From NCBI GenBank assembly GCA_937898415.1, contig CALDLA010000171.1, forward strand, positions 1 to 64,000: 64,000 nt of DNA, read 5' to 3'. Below are positions 7,224 to 16,040 of this stretch, in pieces. How positions within the stretch are numbered: position 1 is the first letter of the stretch; each line of letters opens with the position of its first letter. The translations under genes and the position numbers were made by a program. This stretch comes from an uncultured Prevotellaceae bacterium. Its GTDB lineage: Bacteria > Bacteroidota > Bacteroidia > Bacteroidales > Bacteroidaceae. The notes under the pieces are model-generated. The model was given only the letters and a program-made list of their open reading frames with translations. It had not been told where the DNA came from and ran no database searches.

Positions 7224-9875
7224 ATGAAACAACAAAACATCAAATTCCTACTCGCCCTGCTCATCAGTATGCTGGGTGTAAAAGCATCCGCCCACGACAT
7301 TGCGGTGGCAAATGCAGATGGTGTGACCATCTATTACAACTATATTAATAACAATACTGAGTTAGCGGTCAGTTATCGGGGAATTTCCTATAGTGATTAC
7401 TCAAATGAATACTCGGGTGACGTCGTTATTCCCGATTCCGTTACCTACAATGGTACGACCTACCCTGTGACCAGCATCGGGTATGAGTCATTCCGTAACT
7501 GTAGTGGCCTGACAAGCGTCACCATCCCCAACTCCGTGACCAGCATCGGATCTGAAGCGTTCTGGTATTGTAGCGCCCTGACGAGCATCGCCATTCCCAA
7601 CTCCGTGACAACAATCGGAAATAATGCTTTCTATGGTACAGCATGGTATAACAATCAGCCCGAAGGACTTGTATATGCTGGTAAAGTGGCTTATAAATAT
7701 AAAGGTACTATGCCGTCGAACACCAATATCGTTTTGGAGGAAGGAACTTTGGGAATTACTGATTATGCTTTTCAATATTATAGCGGCCTAACGAGCATCA
7801 CTATCCCCAACTCCGTGACCAGCATCGGAAATTATGCGTTCTATGGCTGTAGTGGTCTGACGAGCATTACCATACCAAACTCCGTGACTAGTATTGGAGA
7901 TTATGCGTTCCAGTACTGTAGCGGTCTGACGAGCGTCACTATCCCCAACTCTGTGACTAGCATCGGGCAGTATGCTTTATATGGCTGCACATCGTTGGAA
8001 TCAGTAACTATTGGTTCGGGAGTATTATCTATAGGGGGTAGTGTTTTTGATTATCACCGCCCTGCAAAGGTGATTTGGCTGACCAATACTCCTCCAAGCG
8101 GTTATAGCAATGCGGCAGGAACGGTGAACTATGTGGCCAATGACCAGTATACATCATTAAGCAATAGAACGGTTTACAAGTTCTTAAGCTCAATGTTTGA
8201 AGTGGACGGGGTAAAGTATGTACCCGTCAGTCCTTCAGAGCGTACTTGTGATGCGATTGATTGTACGTATGAACCCGCTGCCGAAAATATCACAATAGGT
8301 GAGACAGTGGAATACAAGGGAGTACAGATGACTGTGAATCAAATAATGCCTTACGCCCTCTACAACAACCAGCGCGTCAAGAATGTTACGATTGATTGTT
8401 CCGGCAATGTTCCAAACTATGCTTTCTCATCATGCAGTTCTCTACAGACAGCGACGCTCGGTGAGGATGTAACAGGCATTGGGCAGTATGCATTCAGTGG
8501 ATGTTCGAAGTTGGAGGGCATGATTATTCCTAACTCCGTAACGACCATTGGTCAGTATGCCTTCGGTAGTTGTAGCAGCATGTCTACCGTACAGATAGGC
8601 AGCAAGGTGTCAACCATCGACACCTATGCGTTCTGGAATTGTACGTCGCTACCCAAGATAATGATACCGCAGTCGGTGACGAAGATAAATAACTATGTGT
8701 TCTATGGTTGTACGTCGCTGAAGGGTGTATATATCGCTGACCGCAGTACCATCCTGACATTGGGTTCAAACGGCTCATCACCTATGTTTGCTGATTGTCC
8801 GTTGGATTCTGTCTATATTGGCGGCAACATCTCGTATCAAACTGCCAGCGGCTATGGCTACTCTCCCTTCTACCGCAATACTTCGCTGCGCACGGTGGTC
8901 ATCACCGACGAGGAAACGGAGATCTCTGCCAACGAGTTCTACGGCTGCACCAACCTCCAGAGCTTCAAGGTGGGCGACGGTGTGACCACCTTCGGCGACT
9001 GGGCTTTCTCAGGTTGCTCCAACCTGAAAAGTCTCGCGTTCGGCTCACAACTACAGACCATTGGCAAGGAGGCCTTCTCTGACTGTACTTCCGTTACGGA
9101 GATTACCAGCCAGGCTATTACTCCTCCCGCCTGCGGCTCACAGGCGCTGGACGACATCAACAAGTGGGAGTGTACACTCCATGTACCTGAAAACAGCCTC
9201 GCCGCCTATCAGGATGCTGACCAGTGGAAGGAGTTCTTCTTCATCAATGATGACTCAGGCAGCGGGGAGACACCCCATGAGGCAGGGTCCGATCTGGTCA
9301 TCGGCGAAGCAGGCGTAGCCACCTATTGCCCGACTGTGGACGTGGACTTCACCACGCTGACCGCCGTGAAGGCATACATTGGCAGCGGATTCAACCGCGA
9401 GACGGGTGTACTGACCATGACCAGGGTCTATGATGTCCCCGCAGGCACAGGACTGTTGGTGAAGGGAACGGCTGGAACCTACGAGGTGCCGGAGAGTCCT
9501 TCACATAGCGTCTATGTCAATCTGCTGCGTGGTGTCACCGTTGAAAGGAAACTGTCAGCCACCACTGGCGGCTACGTGAACTACGTCTTGGGCAGCGGCA
9601 CCAACGGCACGGGCTTCTATCGGGTTCCGACTGAAGGCACGACGTTGGCAGCAGGCCGCGCCTACCTCACCATACCGGCAGAGACGGCAGCCAGCCGCAG
9701 TACTCTCAGGTTGGTGTTCGATGATGAGGACGAGGCAACGGGCATTAGCGCTACGCTAGTGAATAGTGAAGAGAGAATAGTGAATAGTGAAGTCTACGAC
9801 CTGCAAGGCCGCCGTGTGGAGCTGCCACAGCGTGGTCTCTACATCCGTAACGGTAAGAAGGTGATCATCAAGTAG
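7224..9875 (+). CDS. BspA-like leucine-rich repeat surface protein
   Basis: 883 aa from the ATG at 7224, chosen because it starts a signal peptide (KFLLALLISMLGVKASA); the open frame further upstream lies in the leader. About 20 LRR_5/BspA-type repeats follow, of the form SLTSVTIPNSVTSIGxxAF, in two blocks (roughly 75-330 and 400-680), separated by a region without repeats. A beta-rich region comes next, then a C-terminal tail, VYDLQGRRVELPQRGLYIRN, resembling the short type IX secretion-type tails of Prevotella. The family includes cell-surface adhesins binding host proteins or other bacteria. The mini-repeat at 9759-9792 is translated in frame (VNSEERIVNSE) just before the tail. A 52-aa peptide gene follows after 14 bp. 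Confidence 0.88.
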   Translation: MKQQNIKFLLALLISMLGVKASAHDIAVANADGVTIYYNYINNNTELAVSYRGISYSDYSNEYSGDVVIPDSVTYNGTTYPVTSIGYESFRNCSGLTSVTIPNSVTSIGSEAFWYCSALTSIAIPNSVTTIGNNAFYGTAWYNNQPEGLVYAGKVAYKYKGTMPSNTNIVLEEGTLGITDYAFQYYSGLTSITIPNSVTSIGNYAFYGCSGLTSITIPNSVTSIGDYAFQYCSGLTSVTIPNSVTSIGQYALYGCTSLESVTIGSGVLSIGGSVFDYHRPAKVIWLTNTPPSGYSNAAGTVNYVANDQYTSLSNRTVYKFLSSMFEVDGVKYVPVSPSERTCDAIDCTYEPAAENITIGETVEYKGVQMTVNQIMPYALYNNQRVKNVTIDCSGNVPNYAFSSCSSLQTATLGEDVTGIGQYAFSGCSKLEGMIIPNSVTTIGQYAFGSCSSMSTVQIGSKVSTIDTYAFWNCTSLPKIMIPQSVTKINNYVFYGCTSLKGVYIADRSTILTLGSNGSSPMFADCPLDSVYIGGNISYQTASGYGYSPFYRNTSLRTVVITDEETEISANEFYGCTNLQSFKVGDGVTTFGDWAFSGCSNLKSLAFGSQLQTIGKEAFSDCTSVTEITSQAITPPACGSQALDDINKWECTLHVPENSLAAYQDADQWKEFFFINDDSGSGETPHEAGSDLVIGEAGVATYCPTVDVDFTTLTAVKAYIGSGFNRETGVLTMTRVYDVPAGTGLLVKGTAGTYEVPESPSHSVYVNLLRGVTVERKLSATTGGYVNYVLGSGTNGTGFYRVPTEGTTLAAGRAYLTIPAETAASRSTLRLVFDDEDEATGISATLVNSEERIVNSEVYDLQGRRVELPQRGLYIRNGKKVIIK
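9759..9792. repeat. GTGAATAGTGAA mini-repeat inside the BspA-like gene
   Basis: GTGAATAGTGAA units occur twice around GAGAGAATA and encode VNSEERIVNSE in the linker before the C-terminal tail. The same repeat family lies upstream of korC and folK. Confidence 0.65.
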
Positions 9876-9889
9876 TGGAGGGCCGTGCT

Positions 9890-10048
9890 ATGAAGAAGAA
9901 AGAATATCAGCAGCCCGTCACCGAAGTGGTGGCAGCTGCCCCCACCGAAATGATTGCCGCCTCCATGCTGAACGAGGGCGAAGTGGACGTCATCGGCATC
10001 ATTGATGATGACGGAGGTGACGACGACCCACTCATCCTGGGACTCTGA
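9890..10048 (+). CDS. Small acidic peptide downstream of the BspA-like gene
   Basis: 52 aa: a basic start (MKKKEYQQPVTEVV), then PTEMIAASMLNEGE, then a very acidic end (IIDDDGGDDDPLILGL). Short peptides of this general shape (basic start, PxTEVV, MIAAS) are, from memory, frequent in Prevotella next to surface-protein genes; their function is unknown. It starts 14 bp after the BspA-like stop and ends 9 bp before a perfect terminator stem, so the two genes form one transcript. Confidence 0.7.
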   Translation: MKKKEYQQPVTEVVAAAPTEMIAASMLNEGEVDVIGIIDDDGGDDDPLILGL

Positions 10049-10057
10049 CAATAACAG

Positions 10058-10098
10058 AAAAGTACACAAAAGACCGAGCGCCTTTTGTGTACTTTTTT
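10058..10098 (+). terminator. Intrinsic terminator of the BspA-like transcript
   Basis: The 15-bp arms 10058-10072 and 10082-10096 are perfectly complementary around a 9-nt loop, and T residues run to 10098. Confidence 0.85.
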
Positions 10099-10395
10099 GG
10101 TTTAGGGGTCAACGATTATCCAGTTCCTCTATAGTTTATACCGCCACAGCCTCTTCAACCTTTTCCTCCAAAGCATCTTTGATGAAGGCATTGATAGGTA
10201 TAATTCTTGTCGCTATAATTCAACTACCCTAAATAGCCTTTATACGTCATTGTATTCATTTGTTCCCATATCGTTAGATTTGCCTTTCGCCTGCAAATGC
10301 GAACTAAAATTTAGTTACATTCCAAATATTTCTATTCTTTTTTTAAAAAATCAAGTGACGCTTTCATAATCATTTTCTGCACTCAATAGATAACA
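10099..10395. other. Intergenic region, no gene supported
   Basis: AT-rich. The minus strand has a 28-codon open piece without a start (it reads IIPINAFIKDALEEKVEEA, at about 10140-10225) that resembles the end of a small DNA-binding protein. Nothing else was recognised. Confidence 0.4.
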
Positions 10396-12240
10396 TTACT
10401 TCATCACAATCCGGCGGGAGAGGATGGTGCCATCGTCGGAGCGTGAGACCTCAATGCGGGGACCTGCGTGCTGCGCCGTCAGCCGGATGCCACTCAAGGA
10501 GTAGAAGGTGGAGGGTGAAGGGGGAGTGGCTGAGGGTGAAGAGTTGAGAGAGGTCACTACAGCAGAGCCGCCCATTCCCGTGGGCGGCTCTGGATTTCTG
10601 GTGATGCAGAGTTTGTCGATGCAGGCGCCATTCTCGCGCCCGCCGACATAAAACGTATGACTGCCGGCCTGTAGGGAGCCGCTGTAGAGTTCTTTCCATT
10701 CCCAGCCGCTGGTCACGATGCCATTGGCAAAATTGCTGCCTAACGGCTTGTCCATGCTCACCCAGTAGCTATCGTCGTCGTATCCAGGGCAGTTTACGCG
10801 GGCATAGACATAATAGGTGTCGGCGGTCTTTGTCGTGAAGTTCGCGGCGAGTATGTACGCACTATCAGTAGGCGCAACGGTCTTGGTGTCGTCCACCGTC
10901 AACAGGTACTTTCCCTCGGAGGCAGCACCGTCGTCGACCACGCGGAAGGCAGTACCCGCGGTCTTCGTACGCAGTTTCTCTGCCTCTATCCAGAGCGCCT
11001 CTCCGTAGTCTTCCTCCTCTTCATCGTCGGCGGCCAAGGGGCCGGTCTTGGTGAACAGGCTGAGGTCGATGCAGCCACCCATCGTCTCGTAGCCCTTGGC
11101 GTTGAGGTGGAGCCAGTCGTTCTCGAAGAGGAACTGCGACTGCATGGCGATGGTGTCCTGCGGATTGCGTACAGCCAGGTCGAAGTCAATCACGCCGTCG
11201 AGCATCTTGGTGGTGCGTATCCATTTATTGATGGTGCTGCGGCCCTTCTCGTGGTCAACGGTGTAGTAGTTGTTGCCCTTGAACGGGGTGATGGTGGCGC
11301 CGAAGACGCGGATGCCCTTCAGGTGGGCCTCGCGGATAATCTGCTTATAGACGTCGATGATGCGCTTAGCCGTCTGTACGCCGTTCTGCGCACTACCTAA
11401 GTCGTTGACAGCCTCGAAAAGGATGATCCACTTCACACCCTCTTGTCCGAAGAGGTCGCGCTGGTAGCGGTTGACGGCGGCAGGGCCTAAGCCTCCGCCC
11501 AGCACGCAGTTGCCGCCGATGCCCATGTTGAGGACGCCAATATTGCTTGTCGGCTCGTTAGCCAGCAGACGGCGCGAGAGCACGTCGGCCCAGCGGTTCT
11601 GCTGGTTGGTGGTGGAGCCGCGTCCGTCGGTGATGGAGTTGCCCAGAATGGCTACGGCGCCCGATGGAGAGTCATCGGGCACCTCTACCTCGAGCGTCTG
11701 GATGGTGTACCAGTGGTCGGTCTTCGTGGCATTGCTGAAGTCGTTGGTGTTGCCAGCCTTCAGATAGGAAGTGGTGCGCGAACCGGGATGTCCGCTGACG
11801 CTCGTCGATGAGGCCGAGCCGTAGTGGATGGTGATGGCCACGTTCTCGCGGGGCCCCATCTTGAAGTTGACGGCATCAGAGATGGCCGTGCCCTTAGCAG
11901 GCATCGTCACCCCAGCATTGCCGTTGAAGGTCAGGCTGACGGTCGAAGCCTCGTCAATCTCGCTGCTGCTGCCCGAAGTCTTGGCGATGGCCAGTTCGAC
12001 GGCCTTGATCTCAGTACTGCCCGTGCTGAACTCGTTGGTCAGCTTCAGGCGTACCTTCTCGCCGCCGATTGACACCTGGATTATCTGGCGCAGCGAGTTG
12101 TTGCCCAAGCCGGGCGAAGGCGGGTTGTTGTGTGACTCGACGAGTTGCGGAGCCGTCCCCCAGGTTCCTACCCAGCGGCCATCGGCTAAGGCTGCTCCTA
12201 CCGTTAGGAGGCAGGTGATGAAAAGCGCGATTTTTCTCAT
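10396..12240 (-). CDS. Secreted SGNH/GDSL-type esterase with C-terminal beta domain
   Basis: 614 aa from the ATG at 12240, which starts a signal peptide (MRKIALFITCLLTVGAALA); the longer open frame upstream crosses the promoter. Residues 20-180 are a beta-rich N-terminal domain (WVGTWGTAPQ), typical of secreted GDSL lipases of the rhamnogalacturonan-acetylesterase/XynE kind. The SGNH hydrolase follows with block I AILGNSITDGRGS, the Gly block MGIGGN, the Asn block EAVNDLG, and the His in FENDWLHLNAKGY. Next comes a carbohydrate-binding-like domain (WIEAEKLRT) and a tail resembling type IX sorting tails. It probably deacetylates or hydrolyses esters of plant or host polysaccharides. Low-complexity coding DNA at 10506-10552 gives a Ser/Pro linker. 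Confidence 0.8.
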   Translation of the reverse strand: MRKIALFITCLLTVGAALADGRWVGTWGTAPQLVESHNNPPSPGLGNNSLRQIIQVSIGGEKVRLKLTNEFSTGSTEIKAVELAIAKTSGSSSEIDEASTVSLTFNGNAGVTMPAKGTAISDAVNFKMGPRENVAITIHYGSASSTSVSGHPGSRTTSYLKAGNTNDFSNATKTDHWYTIQTLEVEVPDDSPSGAVAILGNSITDGRGSTTNQQNRWADVLSRRLLANEPTSNIGVLNMGIGGNCVLGGGLGPAAVNRYQRDLFGQEGVKWIILFEAVNDLGSAQNGVQTAKRIIDVYKQIIREAHLKGIRVFGATITPFKGNNYYTVDHEKGRSTINKWIRTTKMLDGVIDFDLAVRNPQDTIAMQSQFLFENDWLHLNAKGYETMGGCIDLSLFTKTGPLAADDEEEEDYGEALWIEAEKLRTKTAGTAFRVVDDGAASEGKYLLTVDDTKTVAPTDSAYILAANFTTKTADTYYVYARVNCPGYDDDSYWVSMDKPLGSNFANGIVTSGWEWKELYSGSLQAGSHTFYVGGRENGACIDKLCITRNPEPPTGMGGSAVVTSLNSSPSATPPSPSTFYSLSGIRLTAQHAGPRIEVSRSDDGTILSRRIVMK

Positions 12241-12269
12241 TTTGTTGTTGGTTAGTTGATAATTTGCGG

Positions 12270-12277
12270 CAAAGTTA
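12270..12277 (-). promoter_or_regulatory. Promoter -7 element of the SGNH esterase gene
   Basis: Minus strand TAACTTTG, 30 bp upstream of the ATG at 12240. Confidence 0.55.
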
Positions 12278-12329
12278 CGAATTTGTGAGCAAAGCGCCAA
12301 ATAAATTTGGCATTTCCCTTCTTTTTTCG

Positions 12330-12337
12330 TACTTTTG
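12330..12337 (+). promoter_or_regulatory. Promoter -7 element of the queH fusion gene
   Basis: TACTTTTG, 11 bp before the ATG at 12349, which implies a very short or absent leader. Confidence 0.55.
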
Positions 12338-12348
12338 CACTTCGAGAA

Positions 12349-13446
12349 ATGAAGGAACCTGCGATTAAGATACCTGAGGGCTGCCACGAAGTGCTGTTGC
12401 ACGCCTGCTGTGCCCCGTGTTCGTCGGCCATCGTCGAATGGCTGGTGGCTAACGGCGTGCGGCCTACCATCTTCTATTACAATCCCAACATCTGGCCTCG
12501 CGAGGAGTACGAGATCCGCAAGCAGGAGAGCAAGCGGCACGCTGAGAGTCTGGGCATTTGTTGGATTGACGGCGACTACGACCATGAGGCTTGGAGGACA
12601 GGTGTTTGCGGGCTGGAAGACCAGCTCGAACGTGGGCTTCGTTGTGAACAGTGCTTTACGCTGCGGCTGACGCGGGCGGCTCGCAAGGCGCAGGAGTTGG
12701 GCATCAAGTATTTTGCCACCACGCTGGCTTCGAGCCGTTGGAAGAGCCTGGAGCAGATAGAGCGGGCGGGAAAGCAGGCAGAGGAAACGGTGACGGGCAC
12801 TACGTTTTGGGCTCAGAACTGGCGGAAGGGCGGACTGCAGGAGCGGCGCAACCAGTTGTTGAAGGAGTACGGATTCTATAATCAGCAGTATTGCGGCTGT
12901 GAGTTTTCGGCTCGTGGGGTGGGGGCGTTGACGAAGCCGCTGTTACGTGAGCAGATGCGGATGGCCAAGCGACAACACGCTCAGCAGTTGGCCGAGTGGT
13001 CGGCTGAGATTGTAGAGAAGTTGTGGGGTCTTCACCCTTCACCAATCCTTGCTTACTGGCCTTTGCCTGACGAAGTGGATATCCGTCCGCTGATAGACCG
13101 TCTGGTGGACGAGGGCAGGACGGTGCTGCTGCCAAAGGTGACGAGCGATGAGACGATGGAACTGCGCCGATACACATCAAGGAGTGACTTGAAAGAAGGT
13201 GCCTTTCATATCATGGAGCCTGTGGGCGAACCTTTCGACTGCTACGAGCAGTTAACCCTGGCGCTGGTGCCGGGTGTGGCCTTCGATGCTGCTGGACACC
13301 GATTAGGGCGGGGACGCGGCTATTACGACCGCTTCCTGGCTGGTTGTCCCACCTTATATAAAATAGGTGTGTGCTTTCCGTTCCAACGTGTGGCTGAAGT
13401 TCCTGCTGAGGCGTACGACGTCTGTATGGACGAGGTCGTTTCCTAA
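12349..13446 (+). CDS. queH: QueH epoxyqueuosine reductase fused to 5-formyltetrahydrofolate cyclo-ligase
   Basis: 365 aa from the ATG at 12349. Residues about 1-200 are QueH (DUF208): LLHACCAPCSSA supplies the first Cys pair, then YYNPNIWPREEYE, CGLEDQLERGLRCEQCF and FYNQQYCGCEFS with the remaining cysteines for the Fe-S/Fe centre that reduces epoxyqueuosine in tRNA. Residues about 210-365 are a 5-FTHF cyclo-ligase: ILAYWPLPDEVDIRPLI, VPGVAFDAAGHRLGRGRGYYDRFL with the ATP-binding GRGxGYYDR signature, and the usual end near CMDEVVS. Both halves keep their motifs, so both activities are expected. The linker contains the mini-repeat-like LHPSP (13029-13048). Confidence 0.88.
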   Translation: MKEPAIKIPEGCHEVLLHACCAPCSSAIVEWLVANGVRPTIFYYNPNIWPREEYEIRKQESKRHAESLGICWIDGDYDHEAWRTGVCGLEDQLERGLRCEQCFTLRLTRAARKAQELGIKYFATTLASSRWKSLEQIERAGKQAEETVTGTTFWAQNWRKGGLQERRNQLLKEYGFYNQQYCGCEFSARGVGALTKPLLREQMRMAKRQHAQQLAEWSAEIVEKLWGLHPSPILAYWPLPDEVDIRPLIDRLVDEGRTVLLPKVTSDETMELRRYTSRSDLKEGAFHIMEPVGEPFDCYEQLTLALVPGVAFDAAGHRLGRGRGYYDRFLAGCPTLYKIGVCFPFQRVAEVPAEAYDVCMDEVVS

Positions 13447-13495
13447 AAAACAAAAGAAAAAACGCTTTTTCCTTTGTTTTTTGCTCACTTATTCG

Positions 13496-13503
13496 TACCT
13501 TTG
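13496..13503 (+). promoter_or_regulatory. Promoter -7 element of ffh
   Basis: TACCTTTG, 26 bp before the ffh ATG at 13530. Confidence 0.6.
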
Positions 13504-13529
13504 CACCCCAATAATTGCAATTATAAAAT

Positions 13530-14885
13530 ATGTTTGAGAATTTGAGTGAACGACTGGAACGGTCGTTCAAGATACTGAAGGGTGAAGGAAAAATCACCGA
13601 AATCAATGTTGCCGAGACTTTGAAGGACGTGCGCCGCGCCCTGTTGGACGCCGACGTCAACTATAAGGTAGCCAAGCAGTTCACGGACACCGTGAAGCAG
13701 AAGGCTATGGGTATGAACGTGCTGACCGCTGTGAAGCCGAGCCAGTTGATGGTGAAGATTGTTCACGACGAGCTGACCGAGCTGATGGGTGGCAAGGCCG
13801 TAGAGATGAACCTCCAGAGCCGTCCCGCCATCATCCTGATGTCAGGTCTGCAGGGTTCGGGTAAGACAACGTTCACCGGTAAGCTGGCCAATATGCTGAA
13901 GACGCGCCAGCACAAGAATCCGCTGTTGGTGGCTTGCGACGTCTATCGTCCTGCTGCCATAGAACAGTTGAAGGTCGTTGCCCAGACCGTCGGCGTGGAT
14001 GTCTATACCGAGGAGGGTAATAAGAACGTGGTGGAGATTGCCCAGAACGCTATCCGTAAGGCCAAGCAGGAGTCCTACAACGTGGTCATCGTCGATACCG
14101 CTGGTCGTCTGGCCGTCGATGAGGAGATGATGGACGAAATCTCGCGACTGAAGGAGGCCATCAAGCCCGACGAGACGCTGTTCGTGGTTGACTCGATGAC
14201 GGGTCAGGACGCCGTGAACACCGCGAAGGAGTTCAACGACCGTCTGGACTTCGACGGCGTGGTGCTGACCAAGCTCGACGGCGATACCCGTGGTGGTGCA
14301 GCCCTGTCAATCCGTACTGTCGTCACCAAGCCTATCAAGTTTGTGGGTACGGGCGAGAAGATGGAGGCCATCGACGTGTTCCACCCTGAGCGTATGGCCG
14401 ACCGCATCCTCGGCATGGGTGACGTAGTCTCGCTGGTGGAGCGTGCCCAGATGCAGTTCGACGAGGAAGAGGCTAAGAAACTCGAGAAGAAGATCCGCAA
14501 GAACAAGTTCGACTTCGACGACTTCATGTCGCAGATTCAGCAGATCAAGAAGATGGGTAACATCAAGGAACTGGCTGCGATGATTCCAGGCGTGGGCAAG
14601 CAGATAAAAGACCTTGACATCGACGATAACGCCTTCAAGGGCATCGAGGCCATCATCAACTCGATGACGCCCAAGGAGCGCCAGAATCCTGACATCATCA
14701 ACCAGAGCCGCCGACTGCGTATTGCCCGTGGTTCAGGTACGAAGATTGAGGACGTGAATCGCCTGATGAAGCAGTTCGACCAGACGCGCAAGATGATGAA
14801 GATGGTGAGCGGCATGGGCTCTTCACGGATGGCCCAGATGGCAGCAGCCATGAAAGGTAAAATGCCGCGAGGCCCCCTAAGTTAG
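13530..14885 (+). CDS. ffh: Signal recognition particle protein Ffh
   Basis: 451 aa, full family length. The N-domain helical bundle is followed by the GTPase G-domain with GLQGSGKTTFTGKLA (P-loop), CDVYRPAAIEQL, VDTAGRLAVDEEMM, TKLDGDTRGGAALS and GTGEKMEAIDVF. The Met-rich M-domain (MKQFDQTRKMMKMVSGMG) binds SRP RNA and signal sequences. It targets nascent membrane and secreted proteins to FtsY. Its last codons and stop (GPLS, TAG) lie inside the inverted-repeat element that starts at 14872, so that element supplied the present C-terminus. Confidence 0.97.
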   Translation: MFENLSERLERSFKILKGEGKITEINVAETLKDVRRALLDADVNYKVAKQFTDTVKQKAMGMNVLTAVKPSQLMVKIVHDELTELMGGKAVEMNLQSRPAIILMSGLQGSGKTTFTGKLANMLKTRQHKNPLLVACDVYRPAAIEQLKVVAQTVGVDVYTEEGNKNVVEIAQNAIRKAKQESYNVVIVDTAGRLAVDEEMMDEISRLKEAIKPDETLFVVDSMTGQDAVNTAKEFNDRLDFDGVVLTKLDGDTRGGAALSIRTVVTKPIKFVGTGEKMEAIDVFHPERMADRILGMGDVVSLVERAQMQFDEEEAKKLEKKIRKNKFDFDDFMSQIQQIKKMGNIKELAAMIPGVGKQIKDLDIDDNAFKGIEAIINSMTPKERQNPDIINQSRRLRIARGSGTKIEDVNRLMKQFDQTRKMMKMVSGMGSSRMAQMAAAMKGKMPRGPLS

Positions 14886-14979
14886 GGGGCGACAGGGGTC
14901 TGAACAAGCGCAGACCCCAAGTACAACAAATATGGTCTGATTCGCTTGTTCAGACCCCCAACCCCCTAACTTAGGGGGC
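14872..14979. repeat. 108-bp double inverted repeat element, copy A
   Basis: Each end is a near-perfect palindrome, GCCCCCTAAGTTAGGGGGC (14872-14890), mirrored at 14961-14979. Inside, 14895-14910 pairs perfectly with 14943-14958 (16 bp). A second copy is at 24329-24441. The left end contains the ffh stop codon and the right end stops 6 bp before the folD ATG. It may be a MITE/REP-like element or a transcribed hairpin acting on mRNA ends. Confidence 0.85.
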
Positions 14980-14985
14980 TTGTAT

Positions 14986-15864
14986 ATGCAGTTAATTGAC
15001 GGAAAAGCAACGGCTGCGGCCATCAAGGCCGAGATTGCCGAAGAGGTGAAAGAGATTATGGCCCGTGGCGGCAAGCAGCCCCACCTGGCCGCAGTATTGG
15101 TGGGTCACGACGGCGGCTCGGAGACCTATGTTAAGAATAAGGTACTCGCGTGTGAGGCCTGTGGATTCAAGTCGACGCTCATCCGCTTCGAGGACGACGT
15201 GACGGAAGAGGAACTGTTAGCCTGCGTCGACCGCTTGAACAAGAACGGCGACGTGGACGGCTTTATTGTTCAGCTGCCCTTGCCCAAGCACATCGACGAG
15301 CAGAAGGTGATTGAGTCCATCGACTACCGCAAGGACGTCGACGGTTTCCACCCCATCAATGTGGGACGCATGGCCATCGGCCTGCCCTGCTTCATCTCGG
15401 CTACGCCGCTCGGCATTATCACGCTGCTGAAGCGCTACGGCATAGAGACTTCAGGAAAGAAGTGCGTCATCCTCGGACGCTCCAACATCGTGGGCAAGCC
15501 TATGGCCCAGCTCATGATGCAGAAGCAGTATGGCGACGCTACGGTCACCGTATGCCACTCGCGTTCGAAGACGCTGAAGGAGGAGTGCCGCGAGGCTGAC
15601 ATCATCATTGCCGCCATCGGCCAGCCCGACTTCGTGACGGCCGACATGGTGAAGGAGGATGCCGTCATCGTTGACGTAGGTACCACTCGCGTACCTGATG
15701 CCACCCGTAAGAGCGGTTTCCGCCTGAACGGCGACGTGAAGTTTGACGAGGTCGCCCCCAAGTGTTCCTATATCACGCCTGTTCCTGGCGGTGTAGGTCC
15801 TATGACCATCTGCTCGCTGATGAAGAATACCCTCTCTGCTGGTAAAAAGGAATTCTATCAATGA
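14986..15864 (+). CDS. folD: Methylenetetrahydrofolate dehydrogenase/cyclohydrolase FolD
   Basis: 292 aa, normal length, start at the ATG 14986. Motifs: ETYVKNKVLACEACG with the catalytic Lys, VDGFIVQLPLPKHID, DVDGFHPINVGRM, and the Rossmann segment CVILGRSNIVGKPMAQLM. The C-terminal TPVPGGVGPMTICSLM closes the family signature. It interconverts 5,10-methylene-, methenyl- and 10-formyl-THF. The stop overlaps the start of the following TPR gene (ATGA). Confidence 0.96.
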   Translation: MQLIDGKATAAAIKAEIAEEVKEIMARGGKQPHLAAVLVGHDGGSETYVKNKVLACEACGFKSTLIRFEDDVTEEELLACVDRLNKNGDVDGFIVQLPLPKHIDEQKVIESIDYRKDVDGFHPINVGRMAIGLPCFISATPLGIITLLKRYGIETSGKKCVILGRSNIVGKPMAQLMMQKQYGDATVTVCHSRSKTLKEECREADIIIAAIGQPDFVTADMVKEDAVIVDVGTTRVPDATRKSGFRLNGDVKFDEVAPKCSYITPVPGGVGPMTICSLMKNTLSAGKKEFYQ

Positions 15865-16040
15865 CCGCTGAGGAGTATTACCAGAAAGGTAACGAATACC
15901 GTAAGCAGCAACAGTGGCACGAAGCCATCAACTGCTACATCCAAGCTATTGCGCTTGACCCTGACAGCCCTGCTGTCGAGGCCAAGCGCATGTTGGATGA
16001 TATCATGTCCTTCTACTGCAAGGACATGTATAATCCCTAA
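15861..16040 (+). CDS. Small TPR-like protein
   Basis: 59 aa, starting in the ATGA overlap with folD. It reads YYQKGNEYRKQQQWHEAINC, then YIQAIALDPDSPAVEAKRML, one clear tetratricopeptide unit with a capping helix. It is probably cotranslated with folD; the partner is unknown. Its last 4 bp overlap the converging beta-galactosidase gene. Confidence 0.75.
   Translation: MTAEEYYQKGNEYRKQQQWHEAINCYIQAIALDPDSPAVEAKRMLDDIMSFYCKDMYNP

Noticed and set aside
10140..10225. Minus-strand fragment reading IIPINAFIKDALEEKVEEAVAV
   Set aside because: It looks like the end of a small helical DNA-binding protein, but it has no start codon and a stop directly upstream; it may be chance, so I listed it only as part of the gap.
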